From contig NZ_BOPG01000004.1 in assembly GCF_016863635.1 (NCBI RefSeq), positions 108,210-172,209 on the forward strand: 64,000 nucleotides of DNA, given 5' to 3'. Of the stretch, positions 55,401-64,000 are shown piece by piece. The first letter of the stretch is position 1. Each line of letters starts with the position of its first letter. The translations under genes and the position numbers were made by a program. The DNA comes from Virgisporangium aurantiacum (GTDB lineage Bacteria > Actinomycetota > Actinomycetes > Mycobacteriales > Micromonosporaceae). The notes under the pieces are model-generated. The model ran no database searches and was not told the DNA's origin. It saw only the letters and a program-made list of their open reading frames with translations.

Positions 55401-56485
55401 GCGGCAACGTTAGCCCCGACCGTGGACGCGATCGTGGCCGAACCCAGCACGATGTCGCCGGCCGGGTCGGGCCGGTAGGCCACCACCGCCTGGCCCGGTG
55501 CGATGCCGCGGGCCGGCTCGCGCAGCCGGGCCGTCAACGTTCCGCCGGCGACCGTCACCGACGCGTCGGTGGGCGTGCCGTGTGCCCGCAACTGGACCTG
55601 GCACGAAACCTCGGGCGGGCCGGTGAGCCAGATCGCCCGCTCGCCGCGCACCTCGACCACGTCGAGCGCCTCGACCGGGCCCACGTTGACGGTGTTGGTG
55701 ACCGGCGTGATCGACAGCACGTACCGGGGCCGCCCGTCGGGCGCCGGCCGGTTCAGGTGCAGCCCGCGCCGCTGGCCGACGGTGTACCCGTGTGCACCGC
55801 CGTGCTCGCCCAGGACATCGCCCGAGGCGGCGTCGACGATCGGGCCGGGCGCGGTGCCGAGCCGCTCGCCGAGGAAGCGCCGGGTGTCGCCGTCGGCGAT
55901 GAAGCAGATGTCGTGGCTGTCGGGCTTGTCGGCGACCGTGAGCCCGCGCTCGGCCGCCTCCGCCCGCACGCCGGCCTTGGTGGTGTCGCCGAGCGGGAAC
56001 ACCGCGTGGGCCAACTGCGCGGGCGTGAGCACGGCGAGCACGTACGACTGGTCCTTGGCCAGGTCGACGCTGCGCCGCAGCAGCCCGTCGGCGCCGAGCC
56101 GCGCGTGGTGACCGGTGACGACCGCGTCGAACCCGAGCGCCAGCGCCTTGTCGAGCACCGCCGCGAACTTGATCTTCTCGTTGCAGCGCAGGCACGGGTT
56201 GGGCGTACGGCCGGCCGCGTACTCGGCCACGAAGTCGTCGACGACGTCTTCGTGGAACTCGTCGGCCAGGTCCCACACGTAGAACGGGATGCCGATGACG
56301 TCGGCGGCGCGACGCGCGTCGCGCGAGTCTTCGAGGGTGCAGCAACCCCGGGCACCGGACCGGTACGTCTGCGGGTTCCTGGCCAGCGCCAGGTGCACCC
56401 CGGTGACGTCGTGGCCGGCGTCGACCGCACGGGCGGCCGCCACCGCCGAGTCGACGCCGCCGGACATGGCAGCTAGCACCTTCAC
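55397..56485 (-). CDS. mnmA: tRNA-specific 2-thiouridylase
   Basis: 362 residues. PP-loop [27 protein letters not shown], catalytic cysteines in [12 protein letters not shown] and [16 protein letters not shown], and the C-terminal beta-barrel domains. Thiolates U34 of Lys, Glu and Gln tRNAs, using sulfur from a cysteine desulfurase; iscS lies 2 kb away. GTG 56485 is preceded by a minus-strand TACCCT box and 7 bases, indicating a leaderless mRNA. Confidence 0.96.
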   Translation of the reverse strand: MKVLAAMSGGVDSAVAAARAVDAGHDVTGVHLALARNPQTYRSGARGCCTLEDSRDARRAADVIGIPFYVWDLADEFHEDVVDDFVAEYAAGRTPNPCLRCNEKIKFAAVLDKALALGFDAVVTGHHARLGADGLLRRSVDLAKDQSYVLAVLTPAQLAHAVFPLGDTTKAGVRAEAAERGLTVADKPDSHDICFIADGDTRRFLGERLGTAPGPIVDAASGDVLGEHGGAHGYTVGQRRGLHLNRPAPDGRPRYVLSITPVTNTVNVGPVEALDVVEVRGERAIWLTGPPEVSCQVQLRAHGTPTDASVTVAGGTLTARLREPARGIAPGQAVVAYRPDPAGDIVLGSATIASTVGANVAA

Positions 56486-56507
56486 GTCGGCAAGGGTAGC
56501 CCAGGCG

Positions 56508-56684
56508 CTACGCGACGGACCTTCGCATTCTTCCCGCCACCACCAGCACCACCGCCCAGATCGCCAGCGGCACCATGGGCCACGGGCGGATCAGGTCGCC
56601 CTTGCGCAGCACCTCGACGCCCCAGATCGCGAACAACACCAGCGCGCCCGCGAGCCAGTACCGCCACCGCAGTGCCCAATCCAT
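56508..56684 (-). CDS. Small two-helix membrane protein
   Basis: 58 residues, [22 protein letters not shown]...[20 protein letters not shown], with two hydrophobic helices (about 9-22 and 35-50) and a basic C terminus. Function unknown. It lies upstream of mnmA on the same strand; the mnmA leaderless promoter is in the 22-base gap. Confidence 0.65.
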   Translation of the reverse strand: MDWALRWRYWLAGALVLFAIWGVEVLRKGDLIRPWPMVPLAIWAVVLVVAGRMRRSVA

Positions 56685-56757
56685 CCGACCACGATGACAT
56701 ATACAACCGACCGGCTGCCGGCGACCGTCTTGAGGGGGCGACGGAAGGGAGATAGTC

Positions 56758-57267
56758 ATGGATGATCCGGAGGCGGAGTACACCGAGTACGTCCGCGGCC
56801 GGATTCCGGCCCTGCGCCGGCTGGCCTTCCTGCTCTGCGGCGACGAGCACCGCGCCGACGACCTCGTGCAGACGACGATCACCAACCTGTTCGTGCACTG
56901 GTCGAAGGCACAAGCCGCCAGCCACCTCAACAACTACGTCCGCACCATGCTGGTGCGGGCGTTCATCGACGAGCGCCGGCTGAAATGGGCGCGGGTGCGG
57001 CTGTTCGGGTCATTGCCCGAGCCGGAACCGGCGCCGGGGCACGAGGGCGTCGAAGACCGCGCGGTGCTGCGGGCGGCGCTCGCGAAGGTGCCGCGTCGGC
57101 AGCAGGCGGTGCTGGTGCTGCGGTTCCTGTGCGACCTGCCGGTCGACGAGGTCGCCGAGATTCTCAACTGTTCACCCGGAACGGTGAAGAGCCAGACCTC
57201 GTACGGGCTGGCCCGGCTCCGGAAATTGCTCGACGCACGACCGGTGACCCCGAAAGTGAGGCACTGA
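56758..57267 (+). CDS. SigE-family ECF RNA polymerase sigma factor
   Basis: 169 residues. Region 2 (YTEYVRGRIPALRRLAFLLCGDEHRADDLVQTTITNLFVHW) and region 4 (LRAALAKVPRRQQAVLVLRFLCDLPVDEVAEILNCSPGTVKSQTSYGLARLRKLL) are intact. ATG 56758 follows GGGAGA. The stop overlaps the next ATG by one base (TGATG), so it is translationally coupled to a membrane protein, as for the sigma factor at 33816. Confidence 0.92.
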   Translation: MDDPEAEYTEYVRGRIPALRRLAFLLCGDEHRADDLVQTTITNLFVHWSKAQAASHLNNYVRTMLVRAFIDERRLKWARVRLFGSLPEPEPAPGHEGVEDRAVLRAALAKVPRRQQAVLVLRFLCDLPVDEVAEILNCSPGTVKSQTSYGLARLRKLLDARPVTPKVRH

Positions 57268-58517
57268 TGCACCCCATCGACGACGACTCCGCCGTTGCCC
57301 TGCTCCGTCCGCTCGACGGCGAGCCTGCCACCGCGTCCACCATCGACATCGACCGCGCCGTGCGCGAGGGACGGCGGCGCCGGCGCCGCCGGACCGCGAC
57401 CCGGTCGGTGGCGCTGGTCGCGGCGACCGGCCTGGTGATCGCCGGCGGCGCGACCGCGGTGACCACGCTGCGCGGCACCGGTTCCCCCACGCCCGACGCC
57501 AGTCAGGACGTCGCCGGACCGACCGCGAGCGCCTCCACCCCGCCGGTCCGCCGGCCGCCGATCGCGACCGCACCGGCGGCACCGCCGGCCCGGTGCGAAC
57601 TCTCCAAGCTCCCGATGCCGGCCGGCACGGGCAAGGCCATCGTCACCGGCGCCGACCCCACCGGCCGGATCATCGTCGGCCGGTCCTACCTCGGCGACGG
57701 CGACAAGCAGGCGCTCATGTGGCGCGACGGGAAGGTGCAGAAGCTGCCCCTGATCGGCAGCGAACCGTCCCTGAACGATGTCACCACGGCCGGCACCGCG
57801 GTCGGCTTCGAGTACGGGCCGGGCGAGGAGGGGCAGTTCCCGGTGGTGTACCGCGACGGCACCGTGAAGCGGTTGGCGGGGGGCAAGGGCGAGGCCCGGG
57901 GCATCAACGAGGCCGGCGCGATCGCCGGGGTGCTCGGCGACGACCGGAGCTCCGCGCTGCCGGCACGCTGGGCCGGCCCGGACAGCCAGCCCGAGCGGCT
58001 GCCGCTGCCCGAGCGTTACAGCACCGGACGCGCACAGGACATCGACGAGGACGGCACCATCGTCGGCTACCTCGGTGACCAGCAGGCGCCCTACGTCTGG
58101 TTCCCGGACGGCGAGCACCGCCCGCTCCCCCTCCCGACGGTCGACGGCAAGACGGCGGACGGCGGCGACGTGACGGCCGTCCGCAACGGCTGGGCGATCG
58201 GCATGGTGCACGTCGGCTTCGATACGCGGGCGGTCCGGTGGAACGTGTACACCGGTGCGGCCACGGTGTTCCCGGAGTTCAACATCCGGGCCAGCGCCGT
58301 CAACGCGCGCGGGTGGGTGACCGGCCCCGCGCACGACGCGAGCGGGCTGCTCCGCACGGAGACGGGCACCGTCGCCCTGGCCGGGTTGCCGCAGAAGAAC
58401 GGCGGGAACGTTCTCGGCGTGATCCCGAACACGCTCTCCGACGACGGCCGCACGATCGCCGGGCAGAGCGACGACAACACGGAGACGCTCCGCGCCGTCG
58501 TCTGGAAATGCACTTAG
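57267..58517 (+). CDS. Membrane-anchored HAF-repeat protein coupled to SigE-family sigma factor
   Basis: 416 residues. A short cytoplasmic segment with a basic run ([14 protein letters not shown]), one membrane helix (about 47-64), a Pro/Thr/Ala linker, then ~300 extracytoplasmic residues with HAF-type repeats, each a short strand pair around an Asn/Asp-Gly turn: [53 protein letters not shown]. Likely a beta-propeller. Lacks a zinc-binding anti-sigma motif. A sensing or anti-sigma role is inferred from coupling. Overlaps convergent iscS by 4 bases. Confidence 0.85.
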   Translation: MHPIDDDSAVALLRPLDGEPATASTIDIDRAVREGRRRRRRRTATRSVALVAATGLVIAGGATAVTTLRGTGSPTPDASQDVAGPTASASTPPVRRPPIATAPAAPPARCELSKLPMPAGTGKAIVTGADPTGRIIVGRSYLGDGDKQALMWRDGKVQKLPLIGSEPSLNDVTTAGTAVGFEYGPGEEGQFPVVYRDGTVKRLAGGKGEARGINEAGAIAGVLGDDRSSALPARWAGPDSQPERLPLPERYSTGRAQDIDEDGTIVGYLGDQQAPYVWFPDGEHRPLPLPTVDGKTADGGDVTAVRNGWAIGMVHVGFDTRAVRWNVYTGAATVFPEFNIRASAVNARGWVTGPAHDASGLLRTETGTVALAGLPQKNGGNVLGVIPNTLSDDGRTIAGQSDDNTETLRAVVWKCT

Positions 58518-59692
58518 CGGGCGGCCTTCAGGGCGCCCGCGCGCCGGGCCCGTTCGGTTGCCGCCGGCAGCGCGGCCACCAACGCGTCGACGTCTTCCCG
58601 GGTCGACGTGTGGCCGAGCGAGAAGCGCAGCGACGAGCGGGCCCGGTCGGCGTCGGCGCCCATCGCCAGCAGCACGTGCGACGGCTGGGCCACGCCCGCC
58701 GAGCAGGCCGACCCGGTGGAGCAGGCGATGCCCTGCGCGTCGAGCAGCAGGAGCAGCGCGTCGCCCTCGCAGCCGGGGAACGAGAAATGCGCGTTGCCGG
58801 GCAGGCGGTCGCCGGCCGGGCCGTTGCGGATCGCGTCGGGCACCACTTCGAGCACCCGCTGCACCAGTTCGTCGCGCAGGCCGCCGACCCGCACCGCGTA
58901 CTCCTGCTGGTTCTTCACCGCGGTCTCCACCGCGACCGCGAACGCCACGATGCCCGGCACGTCGAGCGTTCCCGAGCGCACGTCGCGTTCCTGGCCGCCG
59001 CCGTGCAGCAACGGCGTGCACTCGACGTCGCGCCCGAGCAGCAGCGCACCGACGCCCACCGGGCCGCCGAGCTTGTGACCGGTGAGCGTCAACGCGGCCA
59101 CGCCCGCCGCGGCGAAGTGCACCGGCACCTGGCCGATCGCCTGCACCGCGTCGGTGTGCAGCGGCACGCCCGCCGCGGTTGCGGCAGCGGCCAGTTCGAC
59201 CATCGGTTGCAGCGTGCCGACCTCGTTGTTGGCCCACATCACGCTCGCGACCGCGACGTCGCTACCGCCGGAGTCGCCGAGCGCCGCCGCGAACGTGTCG
59301 GGCGCCACCCGGCCGTTCCGGTCGACGGGCAGCCAGGTGATCTCGGCGCCCTCGTGCTCGGCCAGCCAGTGCGCGGTGTCGTGCACGGCATGGTGCTCGA
59401 CGGCGCTCAGCACGACCCGGTTCCGCCCGGGTGACGCGGCCCGCCGCGCCCAGTAGATGCCCTTCACGGCCAGGTTGTCGGACTCGGTGCCGCCGCTGGT
59501 GAAAATCACCTCGGACGGGCGCGCGCCGATCGCCGCGGCGATGCGCTCCCGGGACTCCTCGACCCGCCGCCGCGCGTCGCGGCCCGCCGCGTGCAACGAC
59601 GACGCATTTCCCACGGTGCCGGCGACCGTCGCGTACGCCGAAATGGACTCCGGCAGCATCGGGGTGGTGGCGGCGTGATCGAAGTAGACCAT
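58514..59692 (-). CDS. iscS: Cysteine desulfurase (IscS/NifS type)
   Basis: 392 residues. Starts [37 protein letters not shown] Lys in [11 protein letters not shown]; active Cys in [24 protein letters not shown] and [13 protein letters not shown] blocks present. Provides sulfur for tRNA thiolation with MnmA and for other cofactors. Very close to M. tuberculosis IscS (393 residues). No ribosome binding site before ATG 59692; TACGCT lies 8 bases upstream. Confidence 0.96.
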   Translation of the reverse strand: MVYFDHAATTPMLPESISAYATVAGTVGNASSLHAAGRDARRRVEESRERIAAAIGARPSEVIFTSGGTESDNLAVKGIYWARRAASPGRNRVVLSAVEHHAVHDTAHWLAEHEGAEITWLPVDRNGRVAPDTFAAALGDSGGSDVAVASVMWANNEVGTLQPMVELAAAATAAGVPLHTDAVQAIGQVPVHFAAAGVAALTLTGHKLGGPVGVGALLLGRDVECTPLLHGGGQERDVRSGTLDVPGIVAFAVAVETAVKNQQEYAVRVGGLRDELVQRVLEVVPDAIRNGPAGDRLPGNAHFSFPGCEGDALLLLLDAQGIACSTGSACSAGVAQPSHVLLAMGADADRARSSLRFSLGHTSTREDVDALVAALPAATERARRAGALKAAR

Positions 59693-59747
59693 CGCGGGTA
59701 AGCGTATCCGCCGCGACGGCACCCCAGCCTCCCGGTCACTTGCTCAT

Positions 59748-60389
59748 TCACGTCGTGGGCGCTGCGGTGATCACCACATTGTCCCGGTAGTGACCGGTTT
59801 CCCGGTCGAACGGGCCACCGCACGTGATCAGTGTCAGCCGCAGCCCTCCGTCGCGGGCGAAATACCGGTCGAGCGGGATCGCCGACTTCCGGTAGATCTC
59901 CCGGGCGACGACGGTGAACCGGACCGTCGCGCCGGCCGGATCGAGCACCTCGATCCGGTCACCGGTGTCGAGCTCGCGCAGCTTGAAGAACGCGCCCGCG
60001 CCCTGCTTCGCGCCGTCGACGTGACCGGCGATCACCACCGAACCGGCGGTCGCCGTCAGCCCCGGGCCGTACCGGTACCAGCCCACCTCGTCGACGCTGG
60101 GCGGCACGGCGAAGTCGTTGGTCGCCGGGTCGACCGCCACCGGGCCCACCCGCGCGTCGACGCCGATCGCCGGGATCCGCAGCCGGGCCGGCGGCACCTC
60201 GGCCGGCGCGGTGGGCAGCCCGCCGTCGGCCACCGGCACGCCCGGACCGGTGGACGACGGCGCGGCGGAAGCCAGTGCGGAGGCGGCCACGCTCCCCGCG
60301 TCCCCCGCCGGCCGGGACCGGCACGCAAGCGTGCCGGCCCCGACCAGAACGACCACTCCCACCGCCGCGGCGACGAGACCAGCCCTCAT
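59748..60389 (-). CDS. Class F-type sortase
   Basis: 213 residues. One N-terminal membrane helix or signal (residues 2-22), a Ser/Ala/Pro linker, then a sortase domain with the triad His123 (IAGHVDG), Cys190 (LTLITCGG) and Arg202 (HYRDNV). Short sortases of this group are typical of actinobacteria and their substrates are mostly unknown. ATG 60389 overlaps the stop of the upstream DUF4397 gene (ATGA), so the two are translationally coupled. Confidence 0.92.
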   Translation of the reverse strand: MRAGLVAAAVGVVVLVGAGTLACRSRPAGDAGSVAASALASAAPSSTGPGVPVADGGLPTAPAEVPPARLRIPAIGVDARVGPVAVDPATNDFAVPPSVDEVGWYRYGPGLTATAGSVVIAGHVDGAKQGAGAFFKLRELDTGDRIEVLDPAGATVRFTVVAREIYRKSAIPLDRYFARDGGLRLTLITCGGPFDRETGHYRDNVVITAAPTT

Positions 60390-61207
60390 CGGCGCACCGC
60401 GACCGCACGACGCGACGCGTGCACGGATCCGCCGATCACCAGCAGCGCGCCGACCGCGAGCGCCACGTACAACCACACGCCGGGACCCGTGTCGGCCCGG
60501 CCACCCGTGCCACTGGGCACGCCACCCGGCGACGAGTGCAGGCCGCTGATCGTCTGCGCCACCACGTCGAGCGTCTTCTGGTCGGCCGAACCGATCGCGT
60601 AGACGATCGTCGCCGTGCCCTCCTTCAGGTTCAGCGAGGTCGGACCGAGCACCACCGTCGTCGTGCCGGTGAGCACCACGTCGGCCGAGACGGTGCCGGC
60701 GGCGACGTCGGCCTTGGCCTCGTTGGGGTTGGTGAGGTTACGGAACACCGGCTGCCCGCCGGCCCGCACGTCGACACCCGGCGCCGCCGCGGTGTGCCGG
60801 ACCACCAACCGGGCCTTGCCGGCCGCCACCTTCGACGTGTCGTTGACGAACGGCGTGATCTTCGGCTGGCCGCCCGCGTCGAGGTGGGCGACGAGGGTGA
60901 TGTTGGCGCCGTCGGGCACGTTCGCGTCGTCGACCTTGAGGATCGCGCTGCCGATCGGCTGACCCGGCGCGGTGAGCGCGATGTCGTACTGCCCCGGCGG
61001 CAGGTCGAGCGGTCCGGCGACCTGCTTCGGCTGGAAGTTCTGCAGGGTGCGGTTCCCGTTCACGTACACGTCGACGGGTGTGCCGGGGATGCCGTGCACC
61101 ACCGAGACCTTCGCGTTGGCCGCGTGGGCCGGCGCGGCGATCGCGAGCCCGGCGCCGCTGGCGACCACGGCCAGACCGGCGGCGGCGAACAATCGTGCGA
61201 GATGCAT
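60386..61207 (-). CDS. DUF4397 surface protein
   Basis: 273 residues. Signal peptide (cleavage near APAHAA, residue 29), a DUF4397 domain (KVSVVHGIPGTPVDVYVNGNRTLQNFQP and a second similar half), then a Gly/Ser/Thr-rich spacer, a C-terminal membrane helix and a basic tail (ASRRAVAVRR). The layout is that of a sortase substrate, but no LPXTG-type motif is visible before the helix. ATG 61207 follows GGAGG by 6 bases. Coupled to the downstream sortase, which may process it. Confidence 0.88.
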   Translation of the reverse strand: MHLARLFAAAGLAVVASGAGLAIAAPAHAANAKVSVVHGIPGTPVDVYVNGNRTLQNFQPKQVAGPLDLPPGQYDIALTAPGQPIGSAILKVDDANVPDGANITLVAHLDAGGQPKITPFVNDTSKVAAGKARLVVRHTAAAPGVDVRAGGQPVFRNLTNPNEAKADVAAGTVSADVVLTGTTTVVLGPTSLNLKEGTATIVYAIGSADQKTLDVVAQTISGLHSSPGGVPSGTGGRADTGPGVWLYVALAVGALLVIGGSVHASRRAVAVRR

Positions 61208-61387
61208 GTGAAGCCTCCAACGTCATGGGACGAATTACGGCCGGTCCTTCGCCCGCCGACGGGGGTATCGGATGCACGCAGGGAAATTGCCCACACATCG
61301 CATCCACGGCCACCGGTGCCGTCGTAGTAAGCCCGAGGACCGCACGGTGGAGGGGGAAATGTCGCTACAGTCAGGCGTGACCCGGCG

Positions 61388-61966
61388 ATGGCACCGCGCC
61401 GGATGAGCGCGCTCGGGGCCGCGCATCCGGATCACTCGCTGGCGGAGGCGTTCCGTGGCGGTGATCCCATGGCGCTGCGGCAGATCTACGACCGGTTCGG
61501 GAGCGCGGTCTTCCACCTGGCGCTGCGCACCCTCGGCACGGGCGCCGACGCCGAAGACGTCACCCAGACCACCTTCGTGGCCGCGTGGCAGGGCCGCGAG
61601 ACGTTCGACCCCGACCGCGGCAGCCTGCTCGGCTGGCTCCTGGCCATCGCGCGGCGCAAGGTCGTCGACCGGTTGCGGGCCGCCGCCCGGGAGAACCGCG
61701 TCGAAGACGCCGTGCGCGCGCTGCCCGCGTCGCCGGATCCCAGCGGTGCCCCCGACCGGGTGGTCGACCGCCTGGTGATGGCCGACGAACTGGCGCAACT
61801 GCCGGCGGAACAGCGCCGGGTGCTGGAATTGGCCTTCTACGACGACCTGACCCACCCGCAGATCGCGGCGGTCACCGCGCTGCCGCTGGGCACCGTGAAG
61901 AGTCACATCCGCCGGGGCATGGCCCGGCTACGGCAGCGATTGGAGGTGGACGGTGGCGCATCTTGA
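61388..61966 (+). CDS. ECF RNA polymerase sigma factor (SigK/SigL-like)
   Basis: 192 residues. Region 2 (LAEAFRGGDPMALRQIYDRFGSAVFHLALRTLGTGADAEDVTQTTFVAAWQ) and region 4 (LAQLPAEQRRVLELAFYDDLTHPQIAAVTALPLGTVKSHIRRGMARLRQRL) are clear. ATG 61388 or 61403 could be the start; neither has a good ribosome binding site. TACAGT at 61366-61371 is a -10 candidate. It overlaps by 14 bases the gene of its RskA-like anti-sigma factor. Confidence 0.92.
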   Translation: MAPRRMSALGAAHPDHSLAEAFRGGDPMALRQIYDRFGSAVFHLALRTLGTGADAEDVTQTTFVAAWQGRETFDPDRGSLLGWLLAIARRKVVDRLRAAARENRVEDAVRALPASPDPSGAPDRVVDRLVMADELAQLPAEQRRVLELAFYDDLTHPQIAAVTALPLGTVKSHIRRGMARLRQRLEVDGGAS

Positions 61967-62762
61967 TGCGGAGACGTTGGTGCTCCTGGCACTCGGCGAA
62001 GCAGCACTCGGCGAGGCCGGCAGCGCGCACGCCGACCACCTCGACACCTGCGACACGTGCCGGGCGGAGGTCGCGGCGCTGCGGCGGGTGGCGACGATCG
62101 GCGCGGAGACGCAGGAGGTCCGCGAACTGCACCGGCCGCCCGACGTCGTGTGGGACCGGATCGCGGCCGCCACGAACGTCGGGTCCACCGTGGACGCCCC
62201 GGTCGAGGGCACCGTTCCCCCGGCGCGCCGGCGGCGGGGCGGCGTGCGCACCGCGTCACCGCGCCGTAGCGACCGCACGACGGGCCCGGCGGCCGGGCGT
62301 GGCCCCGGCCGGACCCGGCGCTGGGCCCTGATCGCCGCCACCGCCGTGCTGGCGCTCGTCGCCGGCGTGGCCGGCACGCTGGTGGCGACCCGCGACCGCG
62401 TCGTTCCGGACGCGACCTGCGGCACCGTGGTCGCCCGCGCCGACCTCGCCGCGCTGCCGCTGGCGCCGCCCGGTGCCACCGGCGAGGCCCGCGTGCTGTG
62501 CAACGGCCCCGACCGCCGGCTGCACCTGCACGTCGCCGGCCTGCCACTGCAGCCGGGCTACTACGAGGTGTGGCTGATCGACCCGGACTCGATGGAGATG
62601 ACCGCGGTCGGCGTGCTCGGCGACGGCGGCGACGTGCTGCTGCCGCTCGCGTCGACCACGGATCTACGGAAGTACCGGCTGGTCGACATCTCGGCCGAGC
62701 AGTACGACAACAACCAGGCGCACTCGGGCGAGAGCCTGCTCCGGGGCCAGCTGACGACATAG
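61953..62762 (+). CDS. Zinc-binding anti-sigma factor with RskA domain
   Basis: 269 residues. N-terminal zinc-binding anti-sigma motif in [11 protein letters not shown], a basic Pro/Arg linker, one membrane helix (about 123-145) and an extracytoplasmic RskA domain ([42 protein letters not shown]). It should hold the adjacent sigma factor until proteolysis releases it. GTG 61953 overlaps the sigma-factor gene. A strong terminator follows its stop. Confidence 0.92.
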   Translation: MAHLDAETLVLLALGEAALGEAGSAHADHLDTCDTCRAEVAALRRVATIGAETQEVRELHRPPDVVWDRIAAATNVGSTVDAPVEGTVPPARRRRGGVRTASPRRSDRTTGPAAGRGPGRTRRWALIAATAVLALVAGVAGTLVATRDRVVPDATCGTVVARADLAALPLAPPGATGEARVLCNGPDRRLHLHVAGLPLQPGYYEVWLIDPDSMEMTAVGVLGDGGDVLLPLASTTDLRKYRLVDISAEQYDNNQAHSGESLLRGQLTT

Positions 62763-62796
62763 CGAAAGGGCCGGCCCTGGCGGACCGGCCCTTTCG
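62763..62796. terminator. Bidirectional terminator between rskA-like gene and etfA
   Basis: Perfect 12-bp stem (CGAAAGGGCCGG / CCGGCCCTTTCG) with a 10-base loop between two convergent genes. Confidence 0.9.
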
Positions 62797-62798
62797 TG

Positions 62799-63749
62799 CT
62801 ACTTGCGTTTCCGGATCTCTTCCATGGCCTGCGGCACGACCTTGAAGAGGTCGCCCACGACGCCGAAGTCGGCCAGTTCGAAGATGGGCGCCTCGCCGTC
62901 CTTGTTCACGGCGACGATCGTCTTCGAGGTCTGCATGCCGGCCCGGTGCTGGATGGCGCCGGAGATGCCGAGCGCCACGTACAGCTGCGGCGACACGGTC
63001 TTGCCGGTCTGGCCGACCTGGAACGCGTGCGGGTAGAAGCCGGAGTCGGTGGCCGCGCGGGACGCGCCCACGGCCCCGCCGAGCAGGTCGGCCAGCTCCT
63101 CGACCAGCTTGAAGTTGTCGGCGCTGCCGACACCGCGGCCACCGGAGACGACGATCGACGCCTCGGTGAGTTCCGGCCGGGAGCCCTTCTTCTCGGCGAC
63201 CCGCTCGGTGACCGTCGCCAGCTTGTCGGCGTCGCCGAGGGTCACCGCCACGTTCTCGGTGACGGGCGAGACGCTGCTCTCGGCCGGCGTCGGCGTGAGC
63301 GAGTTCGGCCGCACCGCGACCAGCGGGATGCCCTTGGTGACCTTCGACTTGACGATCACCGCACCGGCGAACACGACCTGCGTGGTGGTGCCGTCCTCGG
63401 CGACGTCGACGGCGTCGACGAGCAGGCCGTTGTCGAGCTTGACGGCCAGCCGGCCGATGATCTCCTTGCCCTCCTGGGTGGACGCGACCAGCACCGCCGC
63501 CGGCTGCTTCGTCTTCACCAGGTCGGCGAGCACGGTGGCCTTCGGCGCCACGAGGTACTTCTCGACCTCGGGGTCGTCGACCACGTACACCTTGGCCGCG
63601 CCGTACTCCGCGAGCTTCGCGGTGTCGACGTCGCCGCCGAACACCACGGCACTCGGCTCGCCCAGCTTGCGGGCCAGCGTGAGCAGTTCCAGGCTCACCT
63701 TCTTGGGTGCGCCACCGGTCGCGTCAACGACGACGAGCACTTCAGCCAT
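62799..63749 (-). CDS. etfA: Electron transfer flavoprotein alpha subunit
   Basis: 316 residues. N-terminal ETF domain ([30 protein letters not shown]) and the C-terminal FAD-binding domain with [63 protein letters not shown] and [24 protein letters not shown]. Accepts electrons from acyl-CoA dehydrogenases with EtfB. Fourteen bases downstream of etfB; ATG 63749 has GAGAGGGG upstream. Confidence 0.96.
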   Translation of the reverse strand: MAEVLVVVDATGGAPKKVSLELLTLARKLGEPSAVVFGGDVDTAKLAEYGAAKVYVVDDPEVEKYLVAPKATVLADLVKTKQPAAVLVASTQEGKEIIGRLAVKLDNGLLVDAVDVAEDGTTTQVVFAGAVIVKSKVTKGIPLVAVRPNSLTPTPAESSVSPVTENVAVTLGDADKLATVTERVAEKKGSRPELTEASIVVSGGRGVGSADNFKLVEELADLLGGAVGASRAATDSGFYPHAFQVGQTGKTVSPQLYVALGISGAIQHRAGMQTSKTIVAVNKDGEAPIFELADFGVVGDLFKVVPQAMEEIRKRK

Positions 63750-63763
63750 CTCTACGACCCCTC

Positions 63764-64000
63764 TCAGACGAACTTCTCGGTGGCCAGGTACTCGACCAGC
63801 TTCGCGCCGCCCTCGCCCTCGTCGATGACGGCGTTGCCGCCCTGACGCGGCGGACGCTTGCCGTGGTCGACCACGGTGCTGGTGGCACCGTCGAAGCCCA
63901 CCTCGCCGGCCGCGACCCCGAGGTCGCTCAGCGACAGCGTGGTGACCGGCTTCTTCTTCGCGGCCATGATGCCCTTGAACGACGGGTACCGCGGGTCGTT
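63764..64000 (-). CDS. etfB: Electron transfer flavoprotein beta subunit, C-terminal part (5' end outside window)
   Basis: Only the last 78 codons are in the window. The visible sequence, RYPSFKGIMAAKKKPVTTLSL followed by a Gly/Asp-rich stretch and KLVEYLATEKFV, is the typical EtfB C-terminal tail that wraps around EtfA. Followed by etfA. Confidence 0.93.
   Translation of the reverse strand, partial: NDPRYPSFKGIMAAKKKPVTTLSLSDLGVAAGEVGFDGATSTVVDHGKRPPRQGGNAVIDEGEGGAKLVEYLATEKFV

Noticed and set aside
59693..59706. TACGCT box before iscS as a leaderless promoter
   Set aside because: Spacing to the ATG is 8 bases and not 6-7, so it was not counted with the clear cases.

Overview
The window is a 64 kb piece of a high-GC actinobacterial chromosome. 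GTG starts are frequent, many genes lack a ribosome binding site and instead have a TANNNT box 6-7 bases before the start codon, and the gene content is typical of Actinomycetia. From memory, the backbone order (ppk - mutT1 - hupB - leuD - leuC - IclR regulator - Glu/Gln tRNAs - FAH-family - leuB - serA - ilvC - ilvN - ilvB - lppZ-like - gatB - gatA - gatC - ligA - metE-like - mnmA - iscS - etfA - etfB) follows the Mycobacterium tuberculosis Rv2984-Rv3029 region. The extra genes (pectate lyase, AA10 LPMO, citramalate synthase, large signalling proteins) suggest a saprophytic filamentous actinomycete, perhaps of the Micromonosporaceae. The species cannot be read from the sequence.

Layout. 1-3.4 kb: polyphosphate operon (ppk1 3' part, CYTH/CHAD protein, Nudix/histidine phosphatase). 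3.5-5.3 kb: M20 amidohydrolase and hupB. 5.4-9.1 kb: leuDC, divergent NdgR-type regulator, Uma2 protein, tRNA-Glu and tRNA-Gln. 9.1-17.7 kb: FAH-family enzyme, two unlinked genes, then cimA, ilvE, leuB and serA. 18-22 kb: ilvBNC. 22-24.4 kb: GGDEF-EAL protein. 24.5-30.8 kb: ilvD, a gasdermin-caspase pair, and glyA behind a ZTP riboswitch. 30.8-34.7 kb: small membrane proteins, a SigE-family sigma/membrane-partner pair and a GNAT protein. 34.8-41.2 kb: secreted polysaccharide genes (pectate lyase, LPMO) with LacI-type operators, two PQQ-type sugar dehydrogenases and a metallophosphoesterase. 41.2-47.6 kb: gatB and gatAC split by a DUF4236 microprotein, a TIR-NB-ARC-TPR protein and a PH-domain protein. 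47.7-56.7 kb: MarR/glycosyltransferase pair, a decayed peptidase, ligA, slipin, hydrolase/TetR pair, metE-like gene and mnmA. 56.8-64 kb: second SigE pair, iscS, sortase with DUF4397 protein, SigK/RskA-like pair, etfA and the 3' end of etfB.

The window holds nearly the whole branched-chain amino acid pathway: leuB, leuC, leuD, cimA, ilvB, ilvN, ilvC, ilvD and ilvE, lacking only leuA. cimA and ilvB are each preceded by a tiny leader peptide rich in the end-product codons and a rho-independent terminator, so both look controlled by ribosome-mediated attenuation. leuC appears to be controlled by the divergent NdgR/LtbR-type regulator.

The most striking accessory element is the pair directly behind ilvD: a probable bacterial gasdermin (N-terminal MPC, GYNVVLLPK motif, short C-terminal tail) followed 2 bases later by a caspase-fold protease (His99/Cys151) with a long beta-rich C-terminal region. 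This is the arrangement of protease-activated pore-forming cell-death/anti-phage systems. A second suicide-type module, a TIR-STAND-TPR protein, interrupts the gat genes.
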